DNA of 19,597 nt, from assembly GCA_947176545.1 (NCBI GenBank), contig CAMWRB010000006.1, positions 1-19,597 of the forward strand. The letters run 5' to 3'. The translations under genes were made by a program, and so were the position numbers. Positions within the stretch are counted from its first letter, which is position 1. Every line of letters begins with the position of its first letter. The DNA comes from an uncultured Porphyromonadaceae bacterium (GTDB lineage: Bacteria > Bacteroidota > Bacteroidia > Bacteroidales > Muribaculaceae). The notes under the pieces are model-generated. The model saw only the letters and a program-made list of their open reading frames with translations, did not search any database and was not told where the DNA came from. Positions 7,220 through 15,010 of the stretch are shown one piece after another.

Positions 7220-7432
7220 ATGAGCAACTTCTGGCGTAACACATACGAGATGTACCGCGACGGTTTCCGCAACATGACCGTCGGTCGCTATCTATGGGCT
7301 ATAATTATAGTTAAATTGCTCATCATGTTTCTGGTACTGAAACTCTTTTTCTTTCCAAACATTCTGGAGCGCGATTACGCCACCGAGGCAGAACGCGCCG
7401 AAGCCGTCAGGGATGCCCTTACGGGTGATTAA
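7220..7432 (+). CDS. DUF4492 small membrane protein, cyd-linked
   Basis: This is a 70-residue protein with one strongly hydrophobic segment (about residues 24-46, YLWAIIIVKLLIMFLVLKLF) preceded by a basic and aromatic N-terminus (FWRNTYEMYRDGFRNMTVGR) and followed by an acidic tail. The pattern of GFRNMTVGRYLW, then IKLxIMF, then LKLFFFPNIL is that of DUF4492, found beside cytochrome bd genes in Bacteroidota. I chose the ATG at 7220; a start further upstream would add residues with no family similarity. It precedes cydA by 77 bases and shares its promoter. Its role is unknown; by size and position it may be a small accessory subunit or assembly factor of the oxidase (inference). No CydX-like gene follows cydB. 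Confidence 0.85.
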   Translation: MSNFWRNTYEMYRDGFRNMTVGRYLWAIIIVKLLIMFLVLKLFFFPNILERDYATEAERAEAVRDALTGD

Positions 7433-7509
7433 AGGATCAGGTTTCCCGTTTCCACCACCATGCACACTGCCGGTTACCACGCTGATAAACAACTATAAAC
7501 TAACTATAA

Positions 7510-9063
7510 ATGGACAATTTAATTACCACTGTAGACTGGTCAAGATGGCAATTCGCCATGACAGCCATATACCACTGGCTGTTTGTCCCTCTGACACTTG
7601 GTCTTTCCGTGATTGTAGCCATAATGGAGACAATCAGCTATCGCAAAAAATCAGCCGAGTGGCTGCGTATCACCAAGTTCTGGATGACCCTGCTGGCCAT
7701 CAATTTTGCCATAGGTGTAGCGACGGGTATTATACTTGAATTTGAATTCGGCACAAACTGGAGCAACTACTCCTGGTTCGTGGGCGATATATTCGGAGCT
7801 CCGCTGGCCATCGAGGGTATTCTGGCATTCTTCATGGAGGCCACATTCGGTGCCGTGATGTTCTTCGGCTGGGGTAAAGTCTCCGAACGTTTCCACCTTG
7901 CCTCAACATGGCTGACAGCTATCGGCGCCTCTATCTCCGCATTATGGATATTGGTTGCGAACTCATGGATGCAATATCCCGTCGGCATGGAATTTGACCC
8001 GGCTCAGATGAGAAACGTTATGGATGATTTCTGGGCACTCTTCTCACCGGTTGCCATCAATAAATTCTTCCATGCCGTGTTGAGCGGCTGGGCACTTGCG
8101 GGAGCATTTGTAATCGCTGTCAGCAGTTACTTTTTGTGGAAAGGCTCCAACCGCGAATTTGCCATCCGTTCCATCAAGGTCGGTGCATGGACGGGATTGG
8201 CCGGTCTGTTGCTGACAATGTACACCGGCGACGGCAGTGCTGTCGAGGTGACAAAGACCCAGCCTATGAAGCTTGCCGCTATGGAGGGTCTTTATGAAGG
8301 TCATGCTCCCCAGAGTCTTGTAGCTGTCGGAGTTGTCAATCCGGACAAAAAATGGAATAACGACGAACCGGAATACCTGTTTGACATCTCTCTCCCTTAC
8401 GGACTCTCCATATTGGCCCGACATGACTACAACGCTTTCGTACCCGGCATAAAAAATATTATCGAGGGTGTTGATGTCAATGAGGCTGGTGACACAATCT
8501 ATACCGTCAGCTATGCCGAACGTATCGCCCGCGGTAAAACCGCTCAGGAGGCTCTCAAGAATTACGGCATCGCAATGGAACAGCACGACACAGTGGCCAT
8601 GAATAAAGCCCTGACGGCTTTAGAGGCGGATTATCCATACTTCGGCTACGGCTATTTCAACAATGTCGAGGAAGCAATACCCCCTGTAGCTCTGACGTTC
8701 TATTCATTCCGCGTGATGGTGATACTGGGTAGTTTCTTCCTGCTCTTCTTTATCGCTTGTCTTGTCTGGGTATATAAGAGTGAGGATACTTTCAGCAAAG
8801 CACGCTGGATGCAGCTCATTTCGATGATAGCACTCCCCCTAATGTACCTTTGCTCACAATCGGGATGGATTGTTGCCGAGGTCGGCAGACAACCGTGGAC
8901 CGTTCAGGACCTGCTGCCCGTAGGTGCTGCAATATCAAACATCCCGTCTTCATCCGTAATAGTGACTTTCTGGATGTTTGCAGTCATATTCACGTTGCTG
9001 CTCATAGCTGAGGTCGGAATAATGGTGCATTGGATAAATAAGGGTGTGAAACAATCTCTGTAA
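7510..9063 (+). CDS. cydA: Cytochrome bd ubiquinol/menaquinol oxidase subunit I
   Basis: This 517-residue inner-membrane subunit carries the three hemes and the quinol site of cytochrome bd, a high-affinity terminal oxidase. Expected residues are present: H22 in AIYHWLFVPLTLGL and H188 in INKFFHAVLSGW (heme axial ligands, E. coli H19 and H186); M403 in FYSFRVMV (E. coli M393); E102 and E110 in APLAIEGILAFFME (proton path); K254 and E259 in QPMKLAAMEG (quinol site); and the signature GWIVAEVGRQPW at 452-463. The periplasmic Q-loop between about 260 and 385 is long and unlike the E. coli one in sequence. In Bacteroidales the electron donor is menaquinol. The start is preceded by a doubled aactataa, an A/T-rich leader typical for this phylum. 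Confidence 0.97.
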   Translation: MDNLITTVDWSRWQFAMTAIYHWLFVPLTLGLSVIVAIMETISYRKKSAEWLRITKFWMTLLAINFAIGVATGIILEFEFGTNWSNYSWFVGDIFGAPLAIEGILAFFMEATFGAVMFFGWGKVSERFHLASTWLTAIGASISALWILVANSWMQYPVGMEFDPAQMRNVMDDFWALFSPVAINKFFHAVLSGWALAGAFVIAVSSYFLWKGSNREFAIRSIKVGAWTGLAGLLLTMYTGDGSAVEVTKTQPMKLAAMEGLYEGHAPQSLVAVGVVNPDKKWNNDEPEYLFDISLPYGLSILARHDYNAFVPGIKNIIEGVDVNEAGDTIYTVSYAERIARGKTAQEALKNYGIAMEQHDTVAMNKALTALEADYPYFGYGYFNNVEEAIPPVALTFYSFRVMVILGSFFLLFFIACLVWVYKSEDTFSKARWMQLISMIALPLMYLCSQSGWIVAEVGRQPWTVQDLLPVGAAISNIPSSSVIVTFWMFAVIFTLLLIAEVGIMVHWINKGVKQSL

Positions 9064-9118
9064 TTTGTCCGCACCTCTTGTAAATAATTAAAATAAAGGT
9101 TATAAATAAATCATAATT

Positions 9119-10288
9119 ATGAATAGTATAGAACCTTCGAGCACACTGATGATGTTGCAGGATTACTGGTGGATTATAATATCGGTGCTCGGCGGCATAT
9201 TGGTCTTTCTGCTCTTCGTCCAGGGTGGACAGTCGATGCTGTTGAACAACCGCGGCGCCGAGACAACAAATATACTTATCAAGGCGATGGGGCGCAAATG
9301 GGAACTGACTTTCACCACTCTGGTGACATTCGGCGGTGCGATGTTCGCCTCCTTTCCTCTTTTCTATTCCACGAGCTTCGGCGGTGCTTTCTGGCTTTGG
9401 ATTCTGATTTTATTCAGCTTCATCATACAGGCCGTCAGCTACGAATATCGTGATAAGGCAGGCAATCTTTTCGGCACGCGTGTGTACGATATATTCCTGT
9501 TTATCAATGGCTGTTTCGGATGTATATTGTTAGGTGTTGCCGTGGCGATGTTCTTCTTCGGCGGAGAATTTACTGTCGAGCGTCTCAATCTCGTATCCGC
9601 ATCAACTCCTGTCATCTCAACATGGGCACCGACTCACGGATTTGAGGCCATATTCTGCTGGAAGAATCTGGTTCTCGGAGTTGCAGTGCTGTTTCTTGCC
9701 CGCACGCTTGCAGGCCTGTATATCATGAATGTAAGCTCCATCAGCGATGACTTGTTCAACTATTTCAAAAGCCGTCTCATAATCAATGCCGGAATATTCC
9801 TCGTATTCTTTCTGGCTTTTGTAGCCATTCTGCTGACCACTACCGGATATACCGTTACAAGTGCTACGCCTCTCGGCACATCTGTCGAAGTGACTCCCTA
9901 CAAGTACTTCCATAACCTCATCTCGAACCCGGCTACCCTGGTATGTTTTCTTGTCGGAGTGGTATTGGTACTCATCGGTATCATCCGCACCATCTTAGCC
10001 AAGCATTACACCGGTGGTATCTGGTGGACCGGATTTGGAACTTTCCTGACGGTAATGGCTTTGTTCTGGCTTGCCGGATTTAATAATACTCCATTCCTGC
10101 CGTCTACTCTTGACCCTGCAAGCTCATTATCCATCCGCAACGCAAGCTCATCGGAATTCACGCTGAAGTGCATGAGCTATGTATCAATTCTGATACCCTT
10201 TGTGGCCGGATATATCTGCTATGTATGGCGTTCCATTGACAAGAATAAGGTGACTGCAAACTCAGACTCATCTGACGACAGACACTGA
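9119..10288 (+). CDS. cydB: Cytochrome bd oxidase subunit II
   Basis: This 389-residue membrane protein forms the heterodimer with CydA. It begins with a short extension and a first helix (WWIIISVLGGILVFLLFVQG) followed by QGGQSMLLNN, matching the N-terminal region of CydB in Bacteroidota. Eight or more further hydrophobic segments follow, ending in a hydrophilic cytoplasmic tail rich in D, S and K. CydB carries no heme but is needed for assembly of the heme centre and for stability. It lies 55 bases after cydA, with an A-rich leader (ataaataaatcataatt) just before the ATG. The operon appears to end here. No cydC or cydD export genes are in the window. Confidence 0.95.
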   Translation: MNSIEPSSTLMMLQDYWWIIISVLGGILVFLLFVQGGQSMLLNNRGAETTNILIKAMGRKWELTFTTLVTFGGAMFASFPLFYSTSFGGAFWLWILILFSFIIQAVSYEYRDKAGNLFGTRVYDIFLFINGCFGCILLGVAVAMFFFGGEFTVERLNLVSASTPVISTWAPTHGFEAIFCWKNLVLGVAVLFLARTLAGLYIMNVSSISDDLFNYFKSRLIINAGIFLVFFLAFVAILLTTTGYTVTSATPLGTSVEVTPYKYFHNLISNPATLVCFLVGVVLVLIGIIRTILAKHYTGGIWWTGFGTFLTVMALFWLAGFNNTPFLPSTLDPASSLSIRNASSSEFTLKCMSYVSILIPFVAGYICYVWRSIDKNKVTANSDSSDDRH

Positions 10289-10327
10289 TGCCGGTAAATC
10301 ACAGATATATTGAGATTAAGTAATAAG

Positions 10328-10361
10328 GATGCAAGCTGACTCCGCGGAGTCAGCTTGCATC
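10328..10361. repeat. Perfect 34-bp palindrome between cydB and the chr-folC operon
   Basis: Each half is 17 bases (gatgcaagctgactccg and its exact reverse complement) with no central loop. It starts 39 bases after the cydB stop. As RNA it would form a very stable hairpin, but neither strand follows it with a proper T-run. It could therefore be a terminator without U-tract, an mRNA 3' protecting structure, or a DNA site for a dimeric protein. A smaller hairpin (gcgg/ccgc at 10380-10393) follows and repeats the word actccgcg. Confidence 0.85.
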
Positions 10362-10441
10362 ACGCTATGACGATTTACTGCGGCTCACTCCGCGACAATC
10401 ATCATAGTATGTTAAGAGTCTTTCTACCGATTAATTAAGAG

Positions 10442-11017
10442 ATGAAGAATATTTATTTGCAGTTGTTTGCGACGTTCTTCAAGATAGGAGCATTCACATT
10501 CGGCGGCGGATGGGCTATGATATCTATCATCGAACGTGAGATAGTCGACAAGCATGGTTGGATAAGAAGGGAAGAATTTCTTGACCTGCTGGCCGTGGCT
10601 CAATCCCTCCCCGGCATTCTGGCAGTGAATATAGCCACGGCAATCGGCGACAAGCTCAGAGGTATGCGCGGGTCAGCCTGCGCCACGCTGGGATGTGTCC
10701 TCCCCTCCTTTCTGATTATTCTTGCGATAGCAATCTTCCTGACGCCCGATATGATAAAGAATAATCGTATCATATCCTCAATATTCATGGGCATACGCCC
10801 GGCTGTAGTGGCTTTGATAGTCGCCCCGGTCATAACATCGGCCAAAGCCGCCAAAATCGGATGGCGGACAGTGTGGATACCATTTATCGTGGCGCTGATG
10901 ATATCCATTAATATCGGTTTTATATCCAATCCCATCCTGTACATCCTACTCGGTGCGGTTGGCGGTTGGGGCTTCTGGTACTTCTCCAACAGGTCTTTAA
11001 ATCACTCATCGAAATGA
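10442..11017 (+). CDS. Chromate transporter, half-size (first of pair)
   Basis: This 191-residue membrane protein has about six hydrophobic segments and belongs to the short-chain CHR family, each member being equivalent to one half of full-length ChrA. The family signature is clear in FFKIGAFTFGGGWAMISIIE near the start, followed by WIRREEFLDLLAVAQSLPGI and NIATAIGDKLRG. Short CHR proteins usually come in tandem pairs that together form the transporter, probably with opposite topology. The partner starts inside this gene's stop codon (ATGA, 11014-11017), which implies translational coupling. The true substrate in a gut anaerobe is uncertain; chromate export is the family annotation, not shown here. 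Confidence 0.88.
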   Translation: MKNIYLQLFATFFKIGAFTFGGGWAMISIIEREIVDKHGWIRREEFLDLLAVAQSLPGILAVNIATAIGDKLRGMRGSACATLGCVLPSFLIILAIAIFLTPDMIKNNRIISSIFMGIRPAVVALIVAPVITSAKAAKIGWRTVWIPFIVALMISINIGFISNPILYILLGAVGGWGFWYFSNRSLNHSSK

Positions 11018-11622
11018 ATATATACTGGCAATTAATCTGGGCATACATAAAGATAGGAATATTCGGATTTGGCGGCGGATATGCCATGCTGTCACTGGTC
11101 GAACATTCTGTTGTGGACCCCGGTTGGATATCAGAGACAATGTTTACGGACATAGTCGCTATTTCACAGATGACTCCGGGACCGATAGGTATAAATTCAG
11201 CCACATATATAGGTTATGTGGCTCCCGGAGAGGTAAATCCGCAACTGGCATCTCCCCTTTTCGGCATCCTTGGTTCTGTCGCGGCGACATTGGCGGTGAT
11301 ACTACCGAGCTTTTTTCTTGTGATTTATGCCTCACACTTTATCCGCAAACATAATGAAAGCGGCGTAATCAAGGCTATCTTCTCAGGTCTCCGCCCGGTT
11401 GTGGTAGGACTGATTGCCTCAGCGGCCATCCTGCTGATGAATAATGCCAACTTCAATCCGAACGGACGTACCGACCAGCTTATTATCAACATCATCATAA
11501 GCATCATAGCTTTCGTCCTGGTATATTTCAAATTTCCGTACCGGGGCAAGAAGATTAATATTCATCCGATACTGGTCATCATATTGGCCGGCACCGCAGG
11601 ATTTCTAATTTACGGTATATGA
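11014..11622 (+). CDS. Chromate transporter, half-size (second of pair)
   Basis: This 202-residue membrane protein is homologous to its upstream neighbour. It opens with the same arrangement, AYIKIGIFGFGGGYAMLSLVE, then GWISETMFTDIVAISQMTPGPIGINSATYIGY, which contains the MTPGP form of the conserved PGP motif of ChrA that the first partner lacks (there it is SLPGI). About six hydrophobic segments follow. The start at 11014 is set by the ATGA overlap with the upstream stop; a longer open frame would only overlap the first gene out of frame. It also ends in an ATGA overlap with folC (11619-11622). Confidence 0.88.
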   Translation: MNIYWQLIWAYIKIGIFGFGGGYAMLSLVEHSVVDPGWISETMFTDIVAISQMTPGPIGINSATYIGYVAPGEVNPQLASPLFGILGSVAATLAVILPSFFLVIYASHFIRKHNESGVIKAIFSGLRPVVVGLIASAAILLMNNANFNPNGRTDQLIINIIISIIAFVLVYFKFPYRGKKINIHPILVIILAGTAGFLIYGI

Positions 11623-12920
11623 ATTATCAAGAGTCACTCGATTATCTCTTTGCGCAGTTGCCGATGTTCTCACGTATCGGGGCTGCGGCATATAAGCCGG
11701 GGCTTGACACCTCGATAGCTCTCGACAATTTTTTCGGCAATCCACACCGTCAATACCGGTGTATACATATCGCCGGGACCAATGGCAAGGGTTCGACCTC
11801 GCATATGCTGGCGGCAATCCTGCAGGAATCCGGCTATAAGGTCGGACTGTACACCTCCCCGCATTTAGCTGATTTTCGTGAACGGATGCGCGTCAATGGC
11901 GAAATGATACCCCGGGAGGATGTGATTGATTTTGTGGAACGTTGGCAGAAATGTGAATATGAGGGTCATCCCTCGTTCTTCGAGCTTACCATGATGATGG
12001 CCTTTGACTGGTTTGCCCGACAGCATGTGGATATAGCGGTAATTGAAGTCGGAATGGGAGGACGCCTCGATTCTACCAATATAATATCCCCCATAGGGTG
12101 TGTCATCACCAACATATCTCCCGACCATACACAGTTTCTCGGAGATACCTTGCCGAAAATTGCCTCTGAAAAGGCCGGAATTATCAAGGAGGGAATACCT
12201 GTGGTCATCGGTGAAGCAGAGGGAGATGTAAGACGTGTTTTTGAACAGAAGAGTCAATCTGTCGGAGCACCGGTCACCTTTGCCGAAGACGAGCGTCTTC
12301 TGACCCGATGCGAGGAGGATGCTGAATCCGGTGGTTGGAAATGTCATACCTCACTCTTCCCGGAACCGTTTCATGCTGAATTGGGCGGGTCGTATCAACG
12401 TAAAAATATCAACACCCTGCTCTCAGCTGTCCGCATGTTGCGTTCTCAGGGACTCGATATTCCGGATTCCGCCATCATGTCAGGCGTCGGAAATGTGTGT
12501 GAACTGACAGGACTGGCGGGCCGCTGGATGATTACCGCGCAGTCTCCGCTGACAATATGCGACACCGGTCATAATGAGGCCGGACTGGGTGAGACCATGC
12601 CGCAATTGGAACGGGTCCGCTCTCGTCAGGGAGGAGTTGCACGTCTTGTCATAGGCTTTGTGTCCGATAAGGATGTGGACCATATCAAGCATCTGCTCCC
12701 GAATGACGCGATATATTACACCACCCGCGCTTCAGTGCCTCGCGCTATGGATGCCGAACAACTCCACAATCTGCTTCTATCAGAGGGACTCAACAGCGTA
12801 TTATGCGACGGAGGAGTAACGGCAGCCTATAGTCAGGCTCTCAAAGATGCTGATGAGAGGGATGTAATATTCATCGGAGGCTCCACATTTGTAGTGGCTG
12901 ACTACCTGGCCGGTATATAG
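11619..12920 (+). CDS. folC: Folylpolyglutamate synthase / dihydrofolate synthase
   Basis: This 433-residue cytoplasmic ATP-dependent Mur-ligase-type enzyme adds glutamate to dihydropteroate and/or to reduced folates. The P-loop HIAGTNGKGSTSH (GTNGKGS at 53-59) is the FolC signature. It is followed by LYTSPHLADFRERMRVNG (folate-binding loop), EVGMGGRLDSTN and the ITNISPDHTQFLGDT stretch, whose histidine is a metal-binding position. The C-terminal Mur-ligase domain includes ICDTGHNEAGL and FIGGSTFVVADYL. Length matches the family. Its start overlaps the stop of the second chromate transporter, so it is cotranslated with a transport pair that has no obvious metabolic link; this is probably operon packing rather than shared function. 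Confidence 0.96.
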   Translation: MNYQESLDYLFAQLPMFSRIGAAAYKPGLDTSIALDNFFGNPHRQYRCIHIAGTNGKGSTSHMLAAILQESGYKVGLYTSPHLADFRERMRVNGEMIPREDVIDFVERWQKCEYEGHPSFFELTMMMAFDWFARQHVDIAVIEVGMGGRLDSTNIISPIGCVITNISPDHTQFLGDTLPKIASEKAGIIKEGIPVVIGEAEGDVRRVFEQKSQSVGAPVTFAEDERLLTRCEEDAESGGWKCHTSLFPEPFHAELGGSYQRKNINTLLSAVRMLRSQGLDIPDSAIMSGVGNVCELTGLAGRWMITAQSPLTICDTGHNEAGLGETMPQLERVRSRQGGVARLVIGFVSDKDVDHIKHLLPNDAIYYTTRASVPRAMDAEQLHNLLLSEGLNSVLCDGGVTAAYSQALKDADERDVIFIGGSTFVVADYLAGI

Positions 12921-12975
12921 AAAGGGGCTTGTTTCAAGTCATCACCATACCTCCTGTGGGTTTGGGTCTGAATAT

Positions 12976-13013
12976 AAACGGTGCGTCAAATTCAAATGAT
13001 TGACGCACCGTTT
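12976..13013. terminator. Bidirectional terminator between folC and the RNase E/G gene
   Basis: A perfect 14-bp stem (12976-12989 with 13000-13013) has a 10-base loop. On the plus strand it is followed by tgtgttttt; on the minus strand by TTTATATT. It lies between two convergent genes (folC ends at 12920, the RNase gene at 13106) and is well placed to stop transcription from both sides, more strongly from the folC side. Confidence 0.85.
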
Positions 13014-13105
13014 TGTGTTTTTACCTTTTCTATGTAAACTTCGTTACACAAGGGTTGAATATTTACGTGTCTTATATCGTCTGACACATCATCTTTTCAT
13101 TCTGT

Positions 13106-14734
13106 TCAAGACTTCTTATCTTCGCTATCTCGCTTATTGCGTGTACGATTCTTCGTATGACTGCTGTTCATATCGCTCTCCTCCTTGAGGTCTATCTCCT
13201 TGCCCTCTCCGTCGAGCACTTTATATTCCAGATATGCCAACGACTCATTGGCTATCACCTTGACACCTCTGCCGAAACGACGTCTCCACTTGCCATACAG
13301 TGAGAATACTCCTTTCTTGATATATGCTTCGACAAACGGGTGTACAAACAGCACAAACTTCTTAATCATCAGAGAATTGACAAGATAATCAATTTTCTCT
13401 TCAAGCTTGTCGGTAAACAGCAGGGAGGGTTGTATCTCCCCCTTTCCGTAACATGAAGGACAAGTCTCTGACGTCGTTATATCAAGCACGGGACGGACAC
13501 GCTGACGTGTTATCTGCATAAGTCCGAATTTACTGAGAGGCAAAATATTGTGACGTGCACGGTCATTGAGCATGACCTGTTTCATGTGCTCGTAAAGCGT
13601 CTGTCTGTGCTCGGCTTTATTCATATCTATAAAGTCGATGACAATGATACCTCCCATGTCACGAAGTCTGAGCTGGCGTGCGATTTCATCCGCAGCTCTC
13701 ATATTGACCTCAAGTGCATTTGTTTCCTGGTCGTTGGAGGCTTTTGTCCGGTTTCCGGAATTGACATCTATGACATGAAGCGCCTCCGTATGTTCGATAA
13801 TGATATACGCCCCTGATTTGAATGAGACAGTCTTGCCGAAACTGCTCTTAATCTGACGGGTGATGTTGAAATTATCGAAGATAGGTGTGTCCTTGGTGTA
13901 CAGTTTGACCGCATCTTTCGCTTCCGGCGAAATTATGCTTACATAATTCTGTATTTGCGTGAAAGTGTCGGCCTCATTGACATAGATACTCTCGAAATTA
14001 GGACTGAAGATATCTCGGATTATGCTGACCGCCCTGCTGTCCTCCTCGTATATAAGCGTGGGAGGTGTGCTGCGCTGCATCTTTGCAATCGACTCTTCCC
14101 AACATTTGACGAGTGTATTCATCTCATTGTGCAATTCGGCGACGCGCTTGTTCTCAGCACTCGTCCTGACAATCACACCGAATCCTTTGGGTTTTATACT
14201 TCCGATGAGCTGACGGAGTCTGATTTTCTCTTCGGCCGATTTAATCTTCTGCGAGATGGAGATTTTATCCGAAAACGGTATAAGTACCATGAAGCGGCCG
14301 GTAAAGGTTATCTCCGTGGTGAGTCTGGGTCCCTTGGACGAGATTGGTTCTTTGGCAATCTGCAGCAACAGTTCCGTTCCGGGCTGTATAAGGTCGGTTA
14401 TCGAACCGTTTTTTGGGATGTCGGGCAGCTTGGTGAATTTTGAGATATTGGGGAGCTTTTTTTTATCCTCAAGTGCTTCTTGAATAAACTTGAGATAGGT
14501 ATTGAAATTAGCTCCGAGGTCGAGATAGTGAAGAAAAGCGTCTTTTTCGTATCCGACGTCCACGAAAGCGGCGTTGAGTCCCGGCATAAGTTTCTTGACC
14601 TTAGCCAGATACAAATCACCAACCGCATACGCTTGATTTCGGCTTTCCTTCTGCAATGACACCAGCCGTGAATCCTCAAGCAACGCGATGGAGATTTCTT
14701 TCTCCTGAACGTCAACTACTAATTCGCTCTTCAT
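13106..14734 (-). CDS. Ribonuclease E/G family endoribonuclease
   Basis: This 542-residue protein cleaves single-stranded RNA in rRNA maturation and mRNA turnover. An N-terminal S1 RNA-binding domain (about 35-130) carries the insertion usual in this family. The catalytic DNase I-like domain has metal ligands D323 in HVIDVNSGNRTKAS and D367 in GGIIVIDFIDM. Next comes the zinc-link CPSC (C425, C428), which joins subunits of the tetramer, then the small RNase G-like end and a charged tail. There is no long disordered scaffold arm, so it is nearer RNase G in size. The ATG at 14734 puts MKSELVVDVQEKEIS first, as in homologues. The open frame extending upstream to 14809 lies inside a hairpin-containing leader and is unlikely to be translated. 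Confidence 0.95.
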   Translation of the reverse strand: MKSELVVDVQEKEISIALLEDSRLVSLQKESRNQAYAVGDLYLAKVKKLMPGLNAAFVDVGYEKDAFLHYLDLGANFNTYLKFIQEALEDKKKLPNISKFTKLPDIPKNGSITDLIQPGTELLLQIAKEPISSKGPRLTTEITFTGRFMVLIPFSDKISISQKIKSAEEKIRLRQLIGSIKPKGFGVIVRTSAENKRVAELHNEMNTLVKCWEESIAKMQRSTPPTLIYEEDSRAVSIIRDIFSPNFESIYVNEADTFTQIQNYVSIISPEAKDAVKLYTKDTPIFDNFNITRQIKSSFGKTVSFKSGAYIIIEHTEALHVIDVNSGNRTKASNDQETNALEVNMRAADEIARQLRLRDMGGIIVIDFIDMNKAEHRQTLYEHMKQVMLNDRARHNILPLSKFGLMQITRQRVRPVLDITTSETCPSCYGKGEIQPSLLFTDKLEEKIDYLVNSLMIKKFVLFVHPFVEAYIKKGVFSLYGKWRRRFGRGVKVIANESLAYLEYKVLDGEGKEIDLKEESDMNSSHTKNRTRNKRDSEDKKS

Positions 14735-14756
14735 TATAAGATAAAACGTGTGAAGT

Positions 14757-14817
14757 GAATAAAAAAGAGAGAAGAACAGACTATGAAGAAAGTCCTCAGC
14801 CCTCCCCATGTCTGTTC
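14757..14817 (-). promoter_or_regulatory. Leader hairpin of the RNase E/G gene, terminator-like
   Basis: gaacagac (14774-14781) pairs with gtctgttc (14810-14817) and atg (14783-14785) with cat (14807-14809), with one bulged base (14782) and a 21-base loop. On the minus strand the stem is followed by TTCTCTCTTTTTTATT, so it has the form of an intrinsic terminator 40 bases upstream of the RNase ATG. It could attenuate readthrough from the upstream genes or act as a cleavage site for autoregulation. Confidence 0.6.
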
Positions 14818-14830
14818 CTCTGCATACTTT

Positions 14831-14881
14831 CTATGACGCAAAGTGAGCAATATTCTCAATCTCTTTGCGAACGTAAGTCAT
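14831..14881 (-). other. Possible 16-residue leader peptide before the RNase E/G gene
   Basis: A minus-strand frame from ATG at 14881 to TAG at 14831 encodes MTYVRKEIENIAHFAS. It starts 14 bases after the stop of the small basic protein gene and covers a second stem-loop (cgcaaag-tgag at 14837-14847 with ctca at 14855-14858 and ctttgcg at 14863-14869). Such short frames occur often by chance; it is listed because of its place between a stem-loop and the terminator-like hairpin. Confidence 0.25.
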
Positions 14882-14894
14882 TATGACGACCGCC

Positions 14895-14984
14895 TTATTT
14901 CTTCTTATGACGATTCTTTCTGAGTCTTTTCTTACGTTTGTGTGTGGCCATCTTGTGGCCTTTTCTTTTCTTTCCGCTGGGCAT
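14895..14984 (-). CDS. 29-residue very basic protein, AURKAIP1/COX24-like (bS22/mS38-type) ribosomal protein candidate
   Basis: ATG at 14984 to TAA at 14895 encodes 29 residues. They begin MPSGKKRKGHKMATH and end KRKKRLRKNRHKKK; more than half are K, R or H, and there is no acidic residue. The C-terminal block resembles the AURKAIP1/COX24 domain, which in mitochondria is small-subunit protein mS38 and in actinobacteria the tiny ribosomal protein bS22. Near-identical peptides are, to my knowledge, annotated with that domain name in Bacteroidota. It is probably bound to rRNA. It lies 26 bases after the HU stop, on the same strand, and upstream of the RNase gene. An A/T-rich leader (TAATTAATAATCAAT) precedes the ATG. 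Confidence 0.8.
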   Translation of the reverse strand: MPSGKKRKGHKMATHKRKKRLRKNRHKKK

Positions 14985-15010
14985 ATTGATTATTAATTAG
15001 GTGATTATAA

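Noticed and set aside
8044..8586. A 180-codon minus-strand frame opposite cydA
   Set aside because: It is antisense to the CydA Q-loop coding region, has no promoter, and the encoded sequence is not recognisable.
10442..11622. A frameshifted full-length ChrA
   Set aside because: Each half has its own complete N-terminal CHR signature and they join by a clean ATGA overlap, so they are two intact short-chain genes rather than a broken one.
14735..14809. N-terminal extension of the RNase E/G frame (25 codons)
   Set aside because: The extension lies in the hairpin and U-rich leader, encodes an F/L/S-rich stretch unlike homologues, and the ATG at 14734 gives the expected N-terminus.
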